DNA from: Luidia sarsii
Lineage: Eukaryota; Echinodermata; Asteroidea; Paxillosida; Luidiidae
DNA: 64,000 nucleotides
Assembly (NCBI GenBank): GCA_949987565.1
Contig: OX465103.1
Coordinates: forward strand, 16,811,280 to 16,875,279
Direction: 5' to 3'
Each line of letters begins with the position of its first letter. The first letter of the stretch is position 1. This document shows positions 34,901-46,504 of the stretch, in pieces. The notes beneath the pieces are model-generated. The model ran no database searches, had not been told where the DNA came from, and was given only the letters and a program-made list of their open reading frames with translations. The translations under genes were made by a program, and so were the position numbers.

Positions 34901-36768
34901 AACAACGTGTATAGACAGCTGCACGTTAAGACTGACCAGAAGTGAAGAGTGCATAAGCTTTTCGTTTTCATTTAATTACTGAAAAAAAATAAGGACGAAA
35001 TCACTGGAGGTTGCCATAATAATGGCAGATAATGGTTAAATGTCTTTGACTGGCGCCCCACCCCGCCAAAGACGAGATTATTATTTTCGGGAATGCAACC
35101 TTCCAAGGGCTGGATGGCTGAGATGGTTAGAGCACTGCTACGCCGAAACCAGAGGTCTCGGGTTCAAGCCCCGATGATCCAGTCCAAGTTATCTTTGCCC
35201 AGCACCATTTACCACAATTTCCAGAAGTGATCTAGAATCCAGGATTTGATCAGGGATCAAGTCCAGAATTGGACTAAATTCGTCCCAATGAGAATGCCGA
35301 CATGCTGTAGCAATCTCAGAACGATTACACTCATTTCGAGTTATTTTGCTAAAAGGCAGACAGACAGACAGACAGACAGACAGAAGATATACAAACCGTA
35401 AGACAGACATACAGAAAAACAAACACATGCCGTCAAAAGCATAAACTCCTTGGTGGAGCAGTTCCACCACCGAGTCCACGGCATTCTCCTGATGACGGCC
35501 AGAGCAGACTGATCGAAACGTCAAGTTACCACTCAGGTTCTTTTCGGAACCAAACCTCTTCCTTTAAGATACTTAGTATATGGTGTCACCGCAAACCTTC
35601 CTATTTCCTTGGTGGAGGTTATAATTTTAGTACTTTCACCGTGCATATAGCCTTAAGCCCTATTCAATCCAAGGAGTGTAAGGAAACCGAGAAGCAGAGA
35701 AAATCCTCTTTCTGCATTATATGTTATATATGTGTGTTATTGTTACACCTGTATTGTTACCTGTAGACGTGTGCCTTGAGCGGTGCTCCGATATTGCCTC
35801 TCCCGTGTGCGGCACGGATGGCACCACGTACCGCAACGAATGCGCCCTGCACAGGTCCATGTGCCGAGTGCCCGGTCTGGACCACGCCCACGACGGCAAC
35901 TGCCAATGGGATCGTGAAAGCCCGCCCCTGGACGCACAGGGTGAGCAACGACTCGTAACTCCGCGTCCCAATCGTAGTCCCTCACCGTTTACGAAACGAT
36001 GGCTTAGGCTCTGACGTAGTCTTTATATCTCTCTCACCCGTTGCAATGTCACCTCTCATCAAGCAAGCGTTCGGCCCAGTTTCGTGGCGAATACTCTGAA
36101 CTCAGCGAGCCAACCAATCTTCCAATTCAAAGACCACAACATGAATTTTCTGGACTGGTTTTGTCGGACGCAGACGAAGCCTGAGCCCAAGCCTGATCCA
36201 TGGATTCGTGAAGGTGCAAGATGCAAACCGCAAAGTACTTTGGAAAGGAAGCATCAGGCCCTTTCCGAAAACCCGGCTTCGGCTTCGCCTCGGTCGTCCC
36301 AAAAAAATGAAAACTCAAGTTCGTTGTTAAAGTTGAAGCAATTAATTGGGGTTTTTTAAAAGGAGTGTACCTTTAAACCTAACGAAGCAAAGGCATCTTA
36401 TTCCATTCCTTGTACTTGAAAAATGGACGAAAGAAAGAAAGACCAAGCTGGAGCCTAAGCTGAAGTAAGACGAAAAAAGGGTTTCCAACATTTTTTTTTC
36501 TTCATCTGTATGAAAACGGGGCGGAGGGCGTGAACACTTGAGATATAAAGCAGGTGACGATTAAATGCTTCTGACTGGCGCCCTCAGCCCGGCAAAGACT
36601 TGCTGACTATTTGGGAAGGCTGCTATCTGACGGGGCAGAATAGCTCAGATGGTGAGAGGGCTGGTACTCAACAACACCGCATTCAATCCTGTTTAAAAGA
36701 GTGACGACTTCTCACGCTTACGGTACCATTTCATATTCTTTTCAGATCTCTTGGCCCTTGTGCCATGA
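27740..36768 (+). CDS. Five-Kazal-domain membrane-anchored or secreted inhibitor
   Basis: Predicted inhibitor of 476 residues. Coding exons are 27740-27744, 31499-31629, 32317-32514, 32921-33499, 33870-34022, 34611-34778, 35767-35940 and a tentative last exon 36746-36768; the sum is 1431 nt. The N-terminus (MRFHRDSKLGK) precedes a hydrophobic segment (VLPPALLLCFILALTAYF) that could be a signal anchor or signal peptide. Five Kazal domains follow, each on one phase-1/phase-1 exon with a VCG(S/T)D core. The second domain is preceded on its exon by a long Thr/Ser/Pro/Ala-rich mucin-like linker. Predicted P1 residues differ: Lys, Ser, Asp, Ala, Asp. Intron 1 (3.75 kb) holds a MITE, a SINE and the telomere-like element. 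The short first coding segment and the last exon are the least certain parts; the five Kazal exons are firm. Confidence 0.8.
28190..28475 (+). repeat. Imperfect (GACAGA)n tract
   Basis: Purine-rich imperfect hexanucleotide repeat (GAGACAGA, GACACAGA and variants) in intron 1 of the five-Kazal gene. Confidence 0.75.
28735..28850 (+). repeat. SINE copy with A- and B-box
   Basis: CAGCTCTGAGGGTAAGAGCGCC resembles a tRNA A box and GGTTCAAAACCCG a B box, followed by the tail GGTCAAAGTTTTCTTAGCCATTTTT. It matches 35105-35215 in the same order. Confidence 0.65.
28858..28902 (+). repeat. (AT)n microsatellite
   Basis: About 20 uninterrupted AT dinucleotides directly after the SINE tail. Confidence 0.9.
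29283..29565. mobile_element. MITE family M3, copy 2
   Basis: The left end (GCGTAATTTTTGTTTACACCGCAGCC) and inverted right end (TGCGTATTTTTTATTTACACCGTAGCC) pair. The interior matches 21985-22332 (CTTGAAAAGAGACTACCACTGC, CTCCATTGTAAACAACAA). Confidence 0.78.
30473..30575. repeat. HH2 relic
   Basis: AGAGAAAGGTCCTGCTTTGCG..GATCAAAACGTCGGGCC is a diverged HH2 arm. The following 30525-30570 matches, reversed, the HH2 flank (CTTACTG..AAAATGACCAAAATG). Confidence 0.6.
30897..31271. mobile_element. MITE with interstitial telomere-like interior
   Basis: Inverted termini 30897-30964 and 31201-31271 pair over about 68 bp, each with two copies of TGCCAAATAGTGTCC. The interior (30965-31090) is a degenerate (TTAGGG)n/(TTAGGATT)n array followed by unique sequence. 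No coding capacity. Confidence 0.85.
35105..35215 (+). repeat. tRNA-derived SINE, best-preserved copy
   Basis: GATGGCTGAGATGGTTAGAGC is a good pol III A box and GGTTCAAGCCC an exact B box, 36 bases apart. The tail CCAGTCCAAGTTATCTTTGCCC follows. The block upstream (35050-35100, ACTGGCGCCC..CCGCCAAAGAC) is shared with 36575-36610. It lies in an intron of the five-Kazal gene. Confidence 0.75.
35340..35382 (+). repeat. (CAGA)n microsatellite
   Basis: Short run of CAGA units, about six perfect copies. Confidence 0.7.
35480..35615 (+). repeat. HH1 copy with full hammerhead-like boxes
   Basis: CTGATGA at 35489-35495 and CGAAACGTC at 35514-35522 enclose GGCCAG/CTGATC, which can pair with one mismatch. 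Then AAGTTACC and, at 35582-35600, GGTGTCACCGCAAACC follow, as in the 1.1 kb and 51.2 kb copies. Confidence 0.7.
36060..36260 (-). repeat. R1 repeat copy, minus strand
   Basis: The plus strand reads CAAGCGTTCGGCCCAGTTTCGTGGCGAATACTC, the reverse complement of the R1 block around CATTCACCGAGAAACTGGGG..AACGCTTG. It is followed by the GAAGCCTGAGCCCAAGCCTGA motif. Confidence 0.55.
36575..36740 (+). repeat. SINE copy with A box
   Basis: It has ACTGGCGCCC..CCGGCAAAGAC and then GGGCAGAATAGCTCAGATGGTGAGAGGG (A-box-like) and a weak B box (GCATTCAATCCTG). It ends immediately before the acceptor proposed for the last exon of the five-Kazal gene. Confidence 0.6.
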
Positions 36769-36983
36769 ACTGGTGTGGATGCTCAAGGGATAACTCCGCG
36801 TGGCCCGTTTCCACTCAGTTGCGATGTTCATCTGAGCCCAACACTCCGGTTGACGCCCTAGAAACCAGTTCTTGTTCATAACCCACCGAATATAATGCTC
36901 CACGATATAGGGCCTATATGCACGCCCAATGCTGCTATGTTTTAACCTCTCTCGATATGAAGTCATATAAAAACGACATTTTT

Positions 36984-37080
36984 ACCGACTTGCTGACATA
37001 ACTGACCCAAATGCAAATCTAGAAAATATCCAGGGCCGTGCAATTATTTGTAACCACTTTGTGAAAGGGCCCTATAATTA
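36984..37080 (+). repeat. HH2 flank relic
   Basis: CGACTTGCTGACATAACTGACCCAAATGCAAATCTAGAAAATATCCAGGGCC follows the order of the HH2 flank at 21085-21145 and 46480-46525; the ribozyme-like arm itself is eroded. Confidence 0.5.
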
Positions 37081-37963
37081 CAATTCAAACGCTGTAAGTG
37101 CATGCTACTCTCAAGCTTTAATGTTACTTCAGCCTTTGTTTGTTTTGATAAACGCAGATGTAACATATATCAATAAATACAAATTGGAATGGTCTTTGTT
37201 TCAATGATTCCCCATTTTGTTCTTCTCTTTGGGTCTATACAAACACTGCCATCGGCCAATTACAATCATGTAGTCCTACAATCATTGTAATGTTCTCTTA
37301 GACGTGAGTCTCGGTTAGTTGTCGGGTACTCCAAATTGAAGCTTGAACCTATAGAATCCTTTCCATTTGCACATTACCAGCCGAGGACTATATATTTTTT
37401 TTGCTATAGCGCCTATGCGACTGGCTCTGCAAAGAAACAGCCTGATCCATGGATTCGTAAAGTACCATAGAGCTCTATGTAAAAGACCTCCCAAAGGGCA
37501 CACCCCCAACGTCGTGTTTGTTATGCGCGCGTCTACTGACGCGCGCGTCCACCGATAGTTCTACATTCTACGGTAGGACGCACATTGCAAAAATACTTAT
37601 AAGAACCCCAAAATATGCGCGGCCTAACTCAAATAGAACCACGGGATTCTACCGCAGTTTACGACAAACCCATGTAAAGAATCATGGTATTTGTCTAAAC
37701 TATCAGCGTTTTCGACCGCAAAGTCAAAGTATTGATAGTACTCGTCTTCCTGGTGAAAGGATACACAAACCAATGGTACTGCCACAAGAGAGGAGGATGA
37801 CGACTCGGTCCAAAATTCTGAGAAACATAATTATAATTATAATTATAGGCCTGAGTGAGAACTAATCGGTGAGGTTTGACTTAGAAATAAGCCTCAGGAA
37901 GACACGACCCCCACCACAGAAGCTGCCTTCCCCACAATAATTGCAAGTTAAGGGGATCGGAGC

Positions 37964-40900
37964 ATGTCAGCGATCAGAGTGGCCAAGTGTCTGCCTGCGG
38001 GTGACTTCACCGAGGAGCCGCTGAAGCCGGGACCGGGAGCCCACCAACCACCCACAGCACTACCGCGGATGGTGACTGGTCTGGGCGTGTGCATGGCAAA
38101 GGTACAGTACATGTACATGTAGGCCTATACACATACAGTATACCTAATGAGGCGTTATGTCATCGCTGTCAGGAGACCGTTGTCATTTCATTTTAGCGAT
38201 TTGTGTATGTTTACGGAAGGGAATAATGTTCACTTGAAAATAACTCCAACCGATACAATACTCGGTACTACGTACTACTAAGTACTAGTACTACTAGTGA
38301 TGGCTACCCTAGATCTGTACGTAGCCGTGGCTTATTGTATAGTACTAGTACTATTACTAGTGGCATTTTTTTGGTGTTCATCCATCCGTCCATTCATCAA
38401 TTCGTCAGTCTGCCTGTCCGTCCGTACGTGCGTATACGTCTGTCTGCGAGTTGAGGCTTAGATTACGATCGAAAGGAAATTCGTTCTCTTCCACTGCCTT
38501 CTATAGGGTTTGGCTGGCACCACAAGCCAGCACACCGCTAACCCAACAGAGGCAATTGCTGACCGTATGCCCCAACAGCAGGGGCTATTAGGTCTGCCGC
38601 AGCAGGGGGCGACCAGCCTTCCAGCCATCGGCACGGACCAAACGGGAGACTCATCTCTCTGTGGCGCTATTGGCCGGGAACGCGGCCCAACGCTGTTGCC
38701 CACGATCCCGCGATCCAAGAAAACCACCCAGGTGACATGCAGCGGCCCGCAGGCACTGAATAGTGTCTACAACTGTTACTGCAGAAGTTCTTTGGAGGAA
38801 GAGTGTATCTTTCATGATTTGATGTGTGCAGATTCTCCGTCTTCTGTGCGTGGGCGCACAGAAACGCTTCATTGCTATCTATCTTTTTTTCATGGCCTTT
38901 TTGCGCAGCTGAAAGTCAACAAGCCATCCAGCGCGGACCTTCAGGCGGCTGGCCCAAGATGTGACGGCACCTCCAGTCGGTCGGGTCTGGCCATCGAGGG
39001 CCAAGACTTGCGACTGCCTCCCCCGCGAACCCCGACGGGACCCAGGCGGCAGTTTGAGGTATGTTCTGCGATGCCCGCCAGGAACGAAGAGGTGTCAGAA
39101 CAGCTTCTTCCCACCGTCTACCTCTCTCCGGAATTCCCTTCATTGTTCATGATCTTGCCCGTTTTAAAGGCCCTATACAAAATTGGTAAAGGTCAAAAGA
39201 TTGCCACAGTTACCGATACTGTGTTAATCGATAAAACCAAAATACTATTCATCGATGTTTCAGTGAAGATTTCTCGAAAAGTACAGTATCGCAGACCGTA
39301 AGATTTCAATATGAGGATTATATCATGACGATCTACAAACTGTGTAAATAAGAAGGAAATTTGTGATCATCGATCTTCCAAATGTTGTATTGGGCCTTTA
39401 AGAGGAATTTCAAATCCTGTCTCCAGCTTTCCTGAGTTCCTCCTTATCACCTTCTTTCCATATTGAATGAATTCAAAGCCTTGTTTGGGGCAAATCTGAA
39501 TCACACCCACCCCCACCCCCTCCCCCTCCCAAAAAGGGACCGGGAATGCTGTATATGATAGTGCCAAATGATTCGTTCACCATTCGTTTCGTTCATCTCT
39601 ATGTCATGAACAGAAGGCGATCAGGCGTTTGAGTGCGACTGCGGATTTCGGACCAGAGGATTTACGATCCCTGGAGGGCAATCTGAAGACGCTACTGCTG
39701 TGCCAGTCTATGGGAGTATTCATTCAGGTAAGCCATTACAGATGCCATCAACTGCCGCAAATAAGAAGAAAAACCTAAATCTCTACTTCCGAAATAGACG
39801 TGGGTTTAAAAAAAACAGATAAGGAAATACCCGTGGTTTAATCATTTCACGCCCTACAGTGGTATCCAAGAGCAGTTTCACACCAAGGTGCATGAACATA
39901 TCTTAGTACGTGTGTCGTCAGCTAGAGAACAATTCGAAATACTGTCTTGGATTTCGAGGCTCTATTGGTAACTGGTTTCCCGGTGGTTCTTCGTCCGGCG
40001 ACAGATGTCCAGCGACAGGGACCCGGCGGCAGGCGGGCTGGCACGGCCCGTCTTCCACTGCCAGCGCTGCCTGAGACACTGGGCGGTCTTCGGCCGGCCG
40101 CCGCGTGACTGCCGGGAGCCAGAGGCGCGGGTGGGCGGCCCCAGCTTCGCCATCGACCGGCGCAATCGGGAGATCTTTCAGGTAGGCCCAGACCTCCTTC
40201 GGCAGTGGCGTCATTGTCTGTCAGTGCGTTCTCGGTCGGCCCTCAGATAAAACAGAAGAGGTTTGCTCATTGGCAGAGAATGCGCACCCAGACGTACTCA
40301 CTGCCTGCTTCCCATTCGTCCGTCTTCATATGATGGGAGCATTTCATTTTCATTTTCATTTCAAAAAGATTAATTTTCATCTTTCACAAAATAAGTACTT
40401 AAATACAGAACGCAATCCCGGTCCTGTAAATGTTTTCTTTTCAATAGACCGATCGCGCGAGCAATGTTTAAATGCTTTCACGTGACGTACAGTGGGTATT
40501 CATGCATCTCTTTTGTTGCAGAACAGGAGTGGAAATGAGCAAAGAAGACTATCGTGAAAATAACTATTGTCAACGTACATTCTTCTTTGTACATTTCCAT
40601 CGTTGCTCTGTGACAAATGAGATTAAAATATACCCACTATAAGGCATATAAATAGTGGCCGCTCAATCGGTCTATTGCCATTTTTTCTCAATGTGTTCAA
40701 AAGTTCCAAGTCATTTTTTTCATTGATTTGTTTGACTTAAATTGAAAAGGCTGCATCCACTTTGTGTGATCCCCGAGATGTTGTAGCTAGGTTTACAATA
40801 ATTAGTTGTTTGCATCTGAATGAAATAAGAAATAGAAATTCAAGATTGAGATAATGGTAATGGAAAGATGAAGCTCATGAAAGCACGCTGTTATAACATA

Positions 40901-43900
40901 TCACTTACAGGAAAGCATACAGCGTAGACAATCACAATTTTAAGGAATGGAAAGCGACATGGTTTCTGGTATAGGGAGGAAAGCGAAATTTATGTATCGC
41001 CACCGAATGTGTAATTTCGCTTCCAATTTTCATTTTGAAGAGGTTTGTGCAGCTGTCCGCCGTTGACAAGCAGGGTTTCCTGGAAGCCATTGAGGGCGGC
41101 GCAGTCCAGACGACTGTGACGTCGTCTCAAGGTGAGGTGACGGCGTGTGAGGGCGTCCTCGCGGATGGCAACGATCACATGACCGGTAAGCCCGTAAGGG
41201 CAGTACAGGTACAATATTATACGCGGCCAAGTGGTTTGGGCCGTAAGGAGTCTTATAACATGATGTGAGGCTTTCAGACTGGGTCATGTCCTGCGGTCAT
41301 GTCGTGTGGATGTACCTCTAGTACAATGCTAATGTGCGATCGGGGAGTCAATCATTTATTTTGTTTCTTTACTTCGGGGCTGTGACCCGTAGAATTGGCA
41401 ACAGTTTCAAGCTGAGAACAACCAAAATGGCGGTTTGACTGTGAAACATTTTACCTATGGAAGCATTTCCCATACTCGGCAGGCTTCCATGCCTTAGCAT
41501 CAGCTGTTACGACATTGGAAGCAGGGGTGCTTCTCTGAAGTTTCTTGTTCTGGTGTTGAATCGAACACAGCCGCCGGCAGGACTGACGCACAGTCTGATG
41601 GGAGTCTGGAGCCCGAAGTTGGTGTCTCGGTGAACGACGGTGGAGGCAGCCAGGGCGCGGTGACGTCCGGGCACGCGCCCGACCACATCCCCGGCAGCAC
41701 GGCGGCAAGGGCGCCGGCGGACGCCCCTTCCGCGGGCCAACGTCCCCGGAAAGACGGGCAGGGGGAACAAACAGCCGGACCCCTGGGTCCCTGCAACGTG
41801 GCCGAAGCACAACAGCTCTCCATCAGTCCCGTTAGAGCCTACATGGGAGGTAGTACACAGTCATTGCATGCACAAAAGCCTTTTTGTACCAAAGACCACT
41901 CCACATCACAGATTATGACCAAATTCAAACTTCAAAACTTCAATAATATTGTAACCTTGTTTGATATCCAGGTTCAGTCAAAATTTCTTCGTTCATGCCT
42001 TGATACAGTTTGAACGGTCAGTAAGTCAGTCTTGCGATCTCGTATTTCTTTCAAATACACATCCAATGATAATAATGTTTTGCATGTCAGGAACAGCGGA
42101 GCCGGGGAGCTCTGAGGACCTCTGCGTGCACGATCTTTCTCCCCTGACCTACGTGGTATGCGAGCGCGGGACCTTTCCGGACGCCCTCGGGAGGGCTGAG
42201 AACGAGGGTCCCGCGACGTCCAGTGTCTGCTCATTGGTCGTTGGCGGGGCCGAGGGGACCGCTCGTCCCCCGACGGGGAGCCACTGCGGAGCTTTTCCCG
42301 GAAGAGCGGATGAGCTGAGCGGTCATGGAACGACTCCGAGCCGGGTCGAGGGGAAGCCGCTGATGGTGGAGCGCGCCCGATCACCGGGTCCTACGAGTAC
42401 GATGGAAGAACGGCCGCTGCATACGGGATCGAGCGGGGAGGCTCACGGTGTCCTCGCCAGTGGCGCATGCCGGCTTGCTGCAGATCTTGCACTACAGTAT
42501 TCAGCCACTGGAGAAGACATCGACTGTGGACATCAGTCAGATCCGGACACAGACGTGGATGTCCAGTGCTTTGCCCCGAGGGTGACCGTGATCAGGCACG
42601 GCAGCCAGCAGCAGGCCCGCCGTAGCTCGACGCCGTCGTTCAACAACTCGGCGGGGGCCGGGGAGGTGGCCGAGGCGGGCACGAGAGACGGCCGAGACGG
42701 CTGCGGTGGGCGGGCGGACGACCCTTCGCCGGACCGCCGCCGGGGCCGAGGCGGCCGTCTCGGGGAACCGGTGGTGGAAGGTGCCCTCAGCCCCCAACTC
42801 GGAGCTAGCCAGGACGAGCAGAGCTCGGCTGCGAACTCGTCGTTGCCGTCGGCGTCGGCCCAACCCCCGGCCACGCCGGTCAGGAACACGGCCGCCCACA
42901 ACGCGAACGGCAGGCCGGACGCCAGGCCTGGCAACCAGGAGCAGCGCGTGCTGGCCACTCCGCGAGAGACCCTGGCGCAGGCCGGCGGTCTGGCCGCCGC
43001 ACCGAGGAACTTTCCCGCCGACGCCAATGGCCAGTCCAAGCCCGGACCCCAGGGTATGCAGGACGGCGAGCCGGCCACCAGGCTGCCCCCTGTGAATCCG
43101 GCGCCGAGGCAGCTGCCCCCGCTCGGAGGAGGAGGCCACGAGGCTGAGAAGACAAAAGCCAAGGACCGGAAGCGATCCCTGGGCCAGCCGAGGACCGACC
43201 ACGCGCTGCCCGAGCTCGTCGACAAGCGGCGGGAGCTAGGCAGGAAGAGCGCCACCACCGCCCCGAGGGATGAGTCGAGGCCGAATCAGTCGAAACGATC
43301 GACCGCCGGCTGGGACCGAGACACTGCCAGTGGTCGGCGTCGAGGTGCCGCTCGGCCAAGCGGCCCGTCGGCACAGAGGTCATTCGTAACAGACGATTAC
43401 GACAAAGGAGACTCGGACGATGAACCGAAGACGAGAACCAGGGAAGAGGACCCAAAGGACACGGGCCGACATCTTCCCCCCGGTAGAGAGTCTGCGGTGC
43501 GCGGTCCGGAAGATCGAGATGGGGCAGCAGGCAAGGTGGACGAGGTGCAGGCGGGAAGGAGCGCCGATTCGCCCACGATGACGGCGCTCTTCAACCAGTT
43601 CGACAAGTTCGAGCTGAGCCTGTCGCCGCCGCCATCCGGCTCCCTGCCTCCTGTCGCGGCGAAGGACAACTCCTTCCGCATGACCTACTCCACCCTGCCC
43701 CGGACCTTCGCCTGGGACGCTGCCGGGCAGGCCGCCGGCTCGCTCGGCACGTCGTCCCTCCCGCCGCCGCTGCCGCTCGGCCCTCACGGCGCGGACGGTT
43801 CGCGGCGGGCGACGGGCGGCGAGGACGGCAACGAGCCGACCCCGGCGGGAACTGGGGCGTTGGTGAGCGGCGCGTACGACGGTAGCGTCTACGACAGGGC

Positions 43901-44267
43901 GGCGCGCCGGCCGGCCGGCTCGCCGGGCCTCTCCGGGGCATCGTCGCCGGCCAGCTCGCGGGCGGAGAGCGTGTGGGAGTCGCTGAGCGAGATATGGAGG
44001 CGCCAGACGGCCGAGCTGCGCCGGCTGGAGGCGATGGTGGCCCTGCAGGCGATGCCCCTGACTTCGGCCTTCACCTTCTCGCTCTTCGAGATCCCGCCGC
44101 AGTACCTGGCGCGCAGCCGGCTGCTCAAGGAACAGGCCGTGCAGGTCAGGAGCCTGAAGAGGCCCAAGCGGATCGCTCTCCAGTTTTCCCACAAGCCCGC
44201 AGCGAGGAGAGACAAGGAGAGCGCAAGGAGACCCACCCCGAAAAGACAACTCAAGCCCGTCAAATGA
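37964..44267 (+). CDS. Orphan 1134-residue gene, eight exons
   Basis: I do not recognise this protein. Exons are 37964-38101, 38507-38731, 38909-39058, 39614-39727, 40005-40181, 41041-41185, 41571-41849 and 42091-44267. The first junctions are phase 0 and the last two phase 1; the sum is 3405 nt. An in-frame TAA at 37949 supports the ATG at 37964 (A at -3). Exon 5 has a CQRC..C cluster that might bind metal. Exons 7-8 are disordered (Gly/Pro/Arg/Ser-rich) and GC-rich. The C-terminus has a helical patch (about WESLSEIWRRQTAELRRLEAM) and a very basic end (KRPKR, KRQLKPVK) that looks like a nuclear-localisation or nucleic-acid-binding tail. No signal peptide or membrane segment, so an intracellular site is likely. 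Exon 6 has a second, in-phase donor 54 bases earlier. Confidence 0.75.
40444..40677. mobile_element. MITE family M4, copy 1
   Basis: The ends CAATAGACCGATCGCGCGAGC and inverted CAATAGACCGATTGAGCGGCC pair over about 80 bp, running through ATGTTTAAATGC and AGTGGGTAT. It lies inside intron 5 of the orphan gene. A second copy is at 48248-48487. Confidence 0.8.
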
Positions 44268-44738
44268 GGACAGACCAGTCTCATCTGACGTACACAACTA
44301 TGAAAATACGCTAACCGAATCAGTCTGGGTTAAAAATCATGTTAACTTAAGATGATGACGCCACCTACCGCTCAGTCGTGACTAGTGGAGTTGTTTTCTT
44401 GGTAAAAACCGTCGACAGGGGAACACTGTGCAATTTAGAAAACAACATAGAACTGCGGCAGGCAAGTGTCTTTAGATTCGTATGAAAAACGCTACACATT
44501 CCCTTTGGTCACTTCTTTCAGAGGAAAATTAAGAAATCACGCATCACGAAGACGATTCTTCATCTTTGTCGCTGAGTTGATTAATACTTTGGTCCAAATT
44601 GTCCCAAAATTGCCTCATTCAAAATTGGCTGGAATACGATTAGTGTGGAAATTGCCCTCGTAATGGAATGAGAAAACGCATCACATAGAGTATCGTGGGT
44701 TTGGCTTTCTAGCCTGCCTTTTGTCCTAATTTCTAGAC
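44268..44738. other. 3' flank of orphan gene, nothing further seen
   Basis: No AATAAA was seen within the first 450 bases after the stop, so the polyadenylation site is unresolved. Confidence 0.3.
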
Positions 44739-44739
44739 A

Positions 44740-45888
44740 TTTTTAACTGTTTGGACTTCCGAAACAGCTTATGTTTTCGTTTTTTTCTATACATTTTGTT
44801 TTTTTCTCCCCTTTTTTGTCCTTCTGTTTCGGTCTTCCGAAACGGCTCTTGGCTTCGTTCTGTTTTGTTTTCCTATTCAATTTTTTTTCTTAGTTGTTTC
44901 GGTCTTTCAAAAGCAGCTCTTGTTTTCGTTTTTTGTAAATACCCTTTTTGACTTCTTTTTTTAACGTGTAAGATATCCGAAACTGTTGCGTAACACAAGT
45001 GTCCTTTTGTGAAAGACGCTCGACTGCCAACGTGTAGGTTCGTGGTTCGATCCCGGGGGTATTTTTCACTTATTTTTTTCTCAGCACGACTTTGCTGTAT
45101 AAGGTGTTTAAAAAACTCCCGCAAACACCAACGTCGCATGTGGCGCATCTCGATGAATCGCTGTGATGCTGGGACTCTCCTCGCAATCAATTCTGATACA
45201 CGCACGCACAGTTTCCGAAAAGCATGTAGTGAACGAAGGCAATGCCAGCACGCTGTTGAAGTATGCAAATCAACGTGGGCATGTTTTGCACACGAAACCA
45301 TCAGTGAGCGCTGAATGGATGTTTGTATAACTATGTCACGTTGCTTGGTAATAGCGCGCTACGCGCTCCAATGAAATGGCTGGATTTCCGTGTGACGTAT
45401 CAAGTACGTTAACTTAACGAGACGATGCTTCTTCACACGCAGCAGGGCCTTTGTTTATTTGTTTTTAACGACTGTATTCATCGTATATGAGGTCAGGACG
45501 GTGTGACCTTTGTTGCAAATAGTACAAGGGGACTTCGCTCGTTCATTTGGTACCAGACACAAGACAGCAGCACCAGTCTAACTCCTCGAAAGCGGCCATT
45601 CAAATCGGAGAGTTTTCGACGCGACTCGGCTTCCAAACGGCAGGAACTTTTCATTTTCTTGAAAACAGTACACAAATACTCCCCGGAAATCCTAATTTTT
45701 TCAACATTTCGAGACAGATTTTGTCAAAATCCTTTGGACATAACATCCTCTAATACATTAACTTTCCGAAAATAAAAAAAAATAGATTTCTTAATCGAAT
45801 TGTGAAGATACTTTGACTTCAGGCGTTGTTTACTCGAATTGTGTTTTGGTGGGATATATACCTCATGCTGTTATTCCAGGTCATATAT
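44740..45888 (+). repeat. 1.1-kb repeat family R8, copy 1
   Basis: It closely matches 62000-63146 over its whole length, from CTGTTTGGACTTCCGAAACAGC to GCTGTTATTCCAGGTCA. It contains a B-box-like GGTTCGATCCCGGGGG (45050-45066) preceded by a tRNA-like segment (GACGCTCGACTGCCAACGTG). No open frame is shared well enough to call a protein. Confidence 0.85.
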
Positions 45889-45889
45889 G

Positions 45890-46470
45890 CCCCGGTTATT
45901 TTACCCTAAACATGATCTGGTGCTTTTATAAAAAGCGATATAAAGAAAAAGATGAAAATAGGTCATTCAGATGGTTTTGCGAAAATGGTTTTGAAATGGA
46001 GGACCCAGGTGTAGTCTTTGTTGAAATTAATGAGAAATACATTTAATTAAATAGGTCTTGCAAGCTATTAACATGATACGATGGTGATATTTTATTCATT
46101 ATTACTTTACATCTCTCAATACAATACAGTTTATAGCTCTGACGTTGCACTTACATTGTCACAGTTTCACATCTTCACGAATTACTTATTCAAAACATTT
46201 GTCCTTAAGCATGAAAACATCACCATTGCTGGCGATGGGTGTCTATCGCTCATTCAGTCGCCTAAGAATGTTTCCACATGGTGGTCAAAGTTAGTATTTA
46301 TGGGAGATCGATGCACCGCCCCCACCGTGGACGTTCAATTGGTCACTACGACATTGATAGCGCTGGCAATATTATCATTACAGTAACATATCAAATTTCT
46401 GTTTCATAGTTTAACCAAATCGTAATTGTCTTCTACTATATAATTATTTAATGATAATACAAAAATGTTG
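45890..46470. other. Intergenic, no gene seen
   Basis: A 101-residue frame starts with ATG at 46081 but shows no domain or splice context. Not called. Confidence 0.3.
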
Positions 46471-46504
46471 CAAACTGCTTACTGACTAAAATACCAAAAT
46501 GCGA

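Noticed and set aside
43380..44297. 305-residue minus-strand frame, with other minus frames at 42533-43258
   Set aside because: Shadow frames of the GC-rich last exon of the orphan gene. The plus frame has matching splice phases and a natural stop.
46081..46386. 101-residue frame with an ATG
   Set aside because: AT-rich, no recognisable domain, no splice or promoter context.
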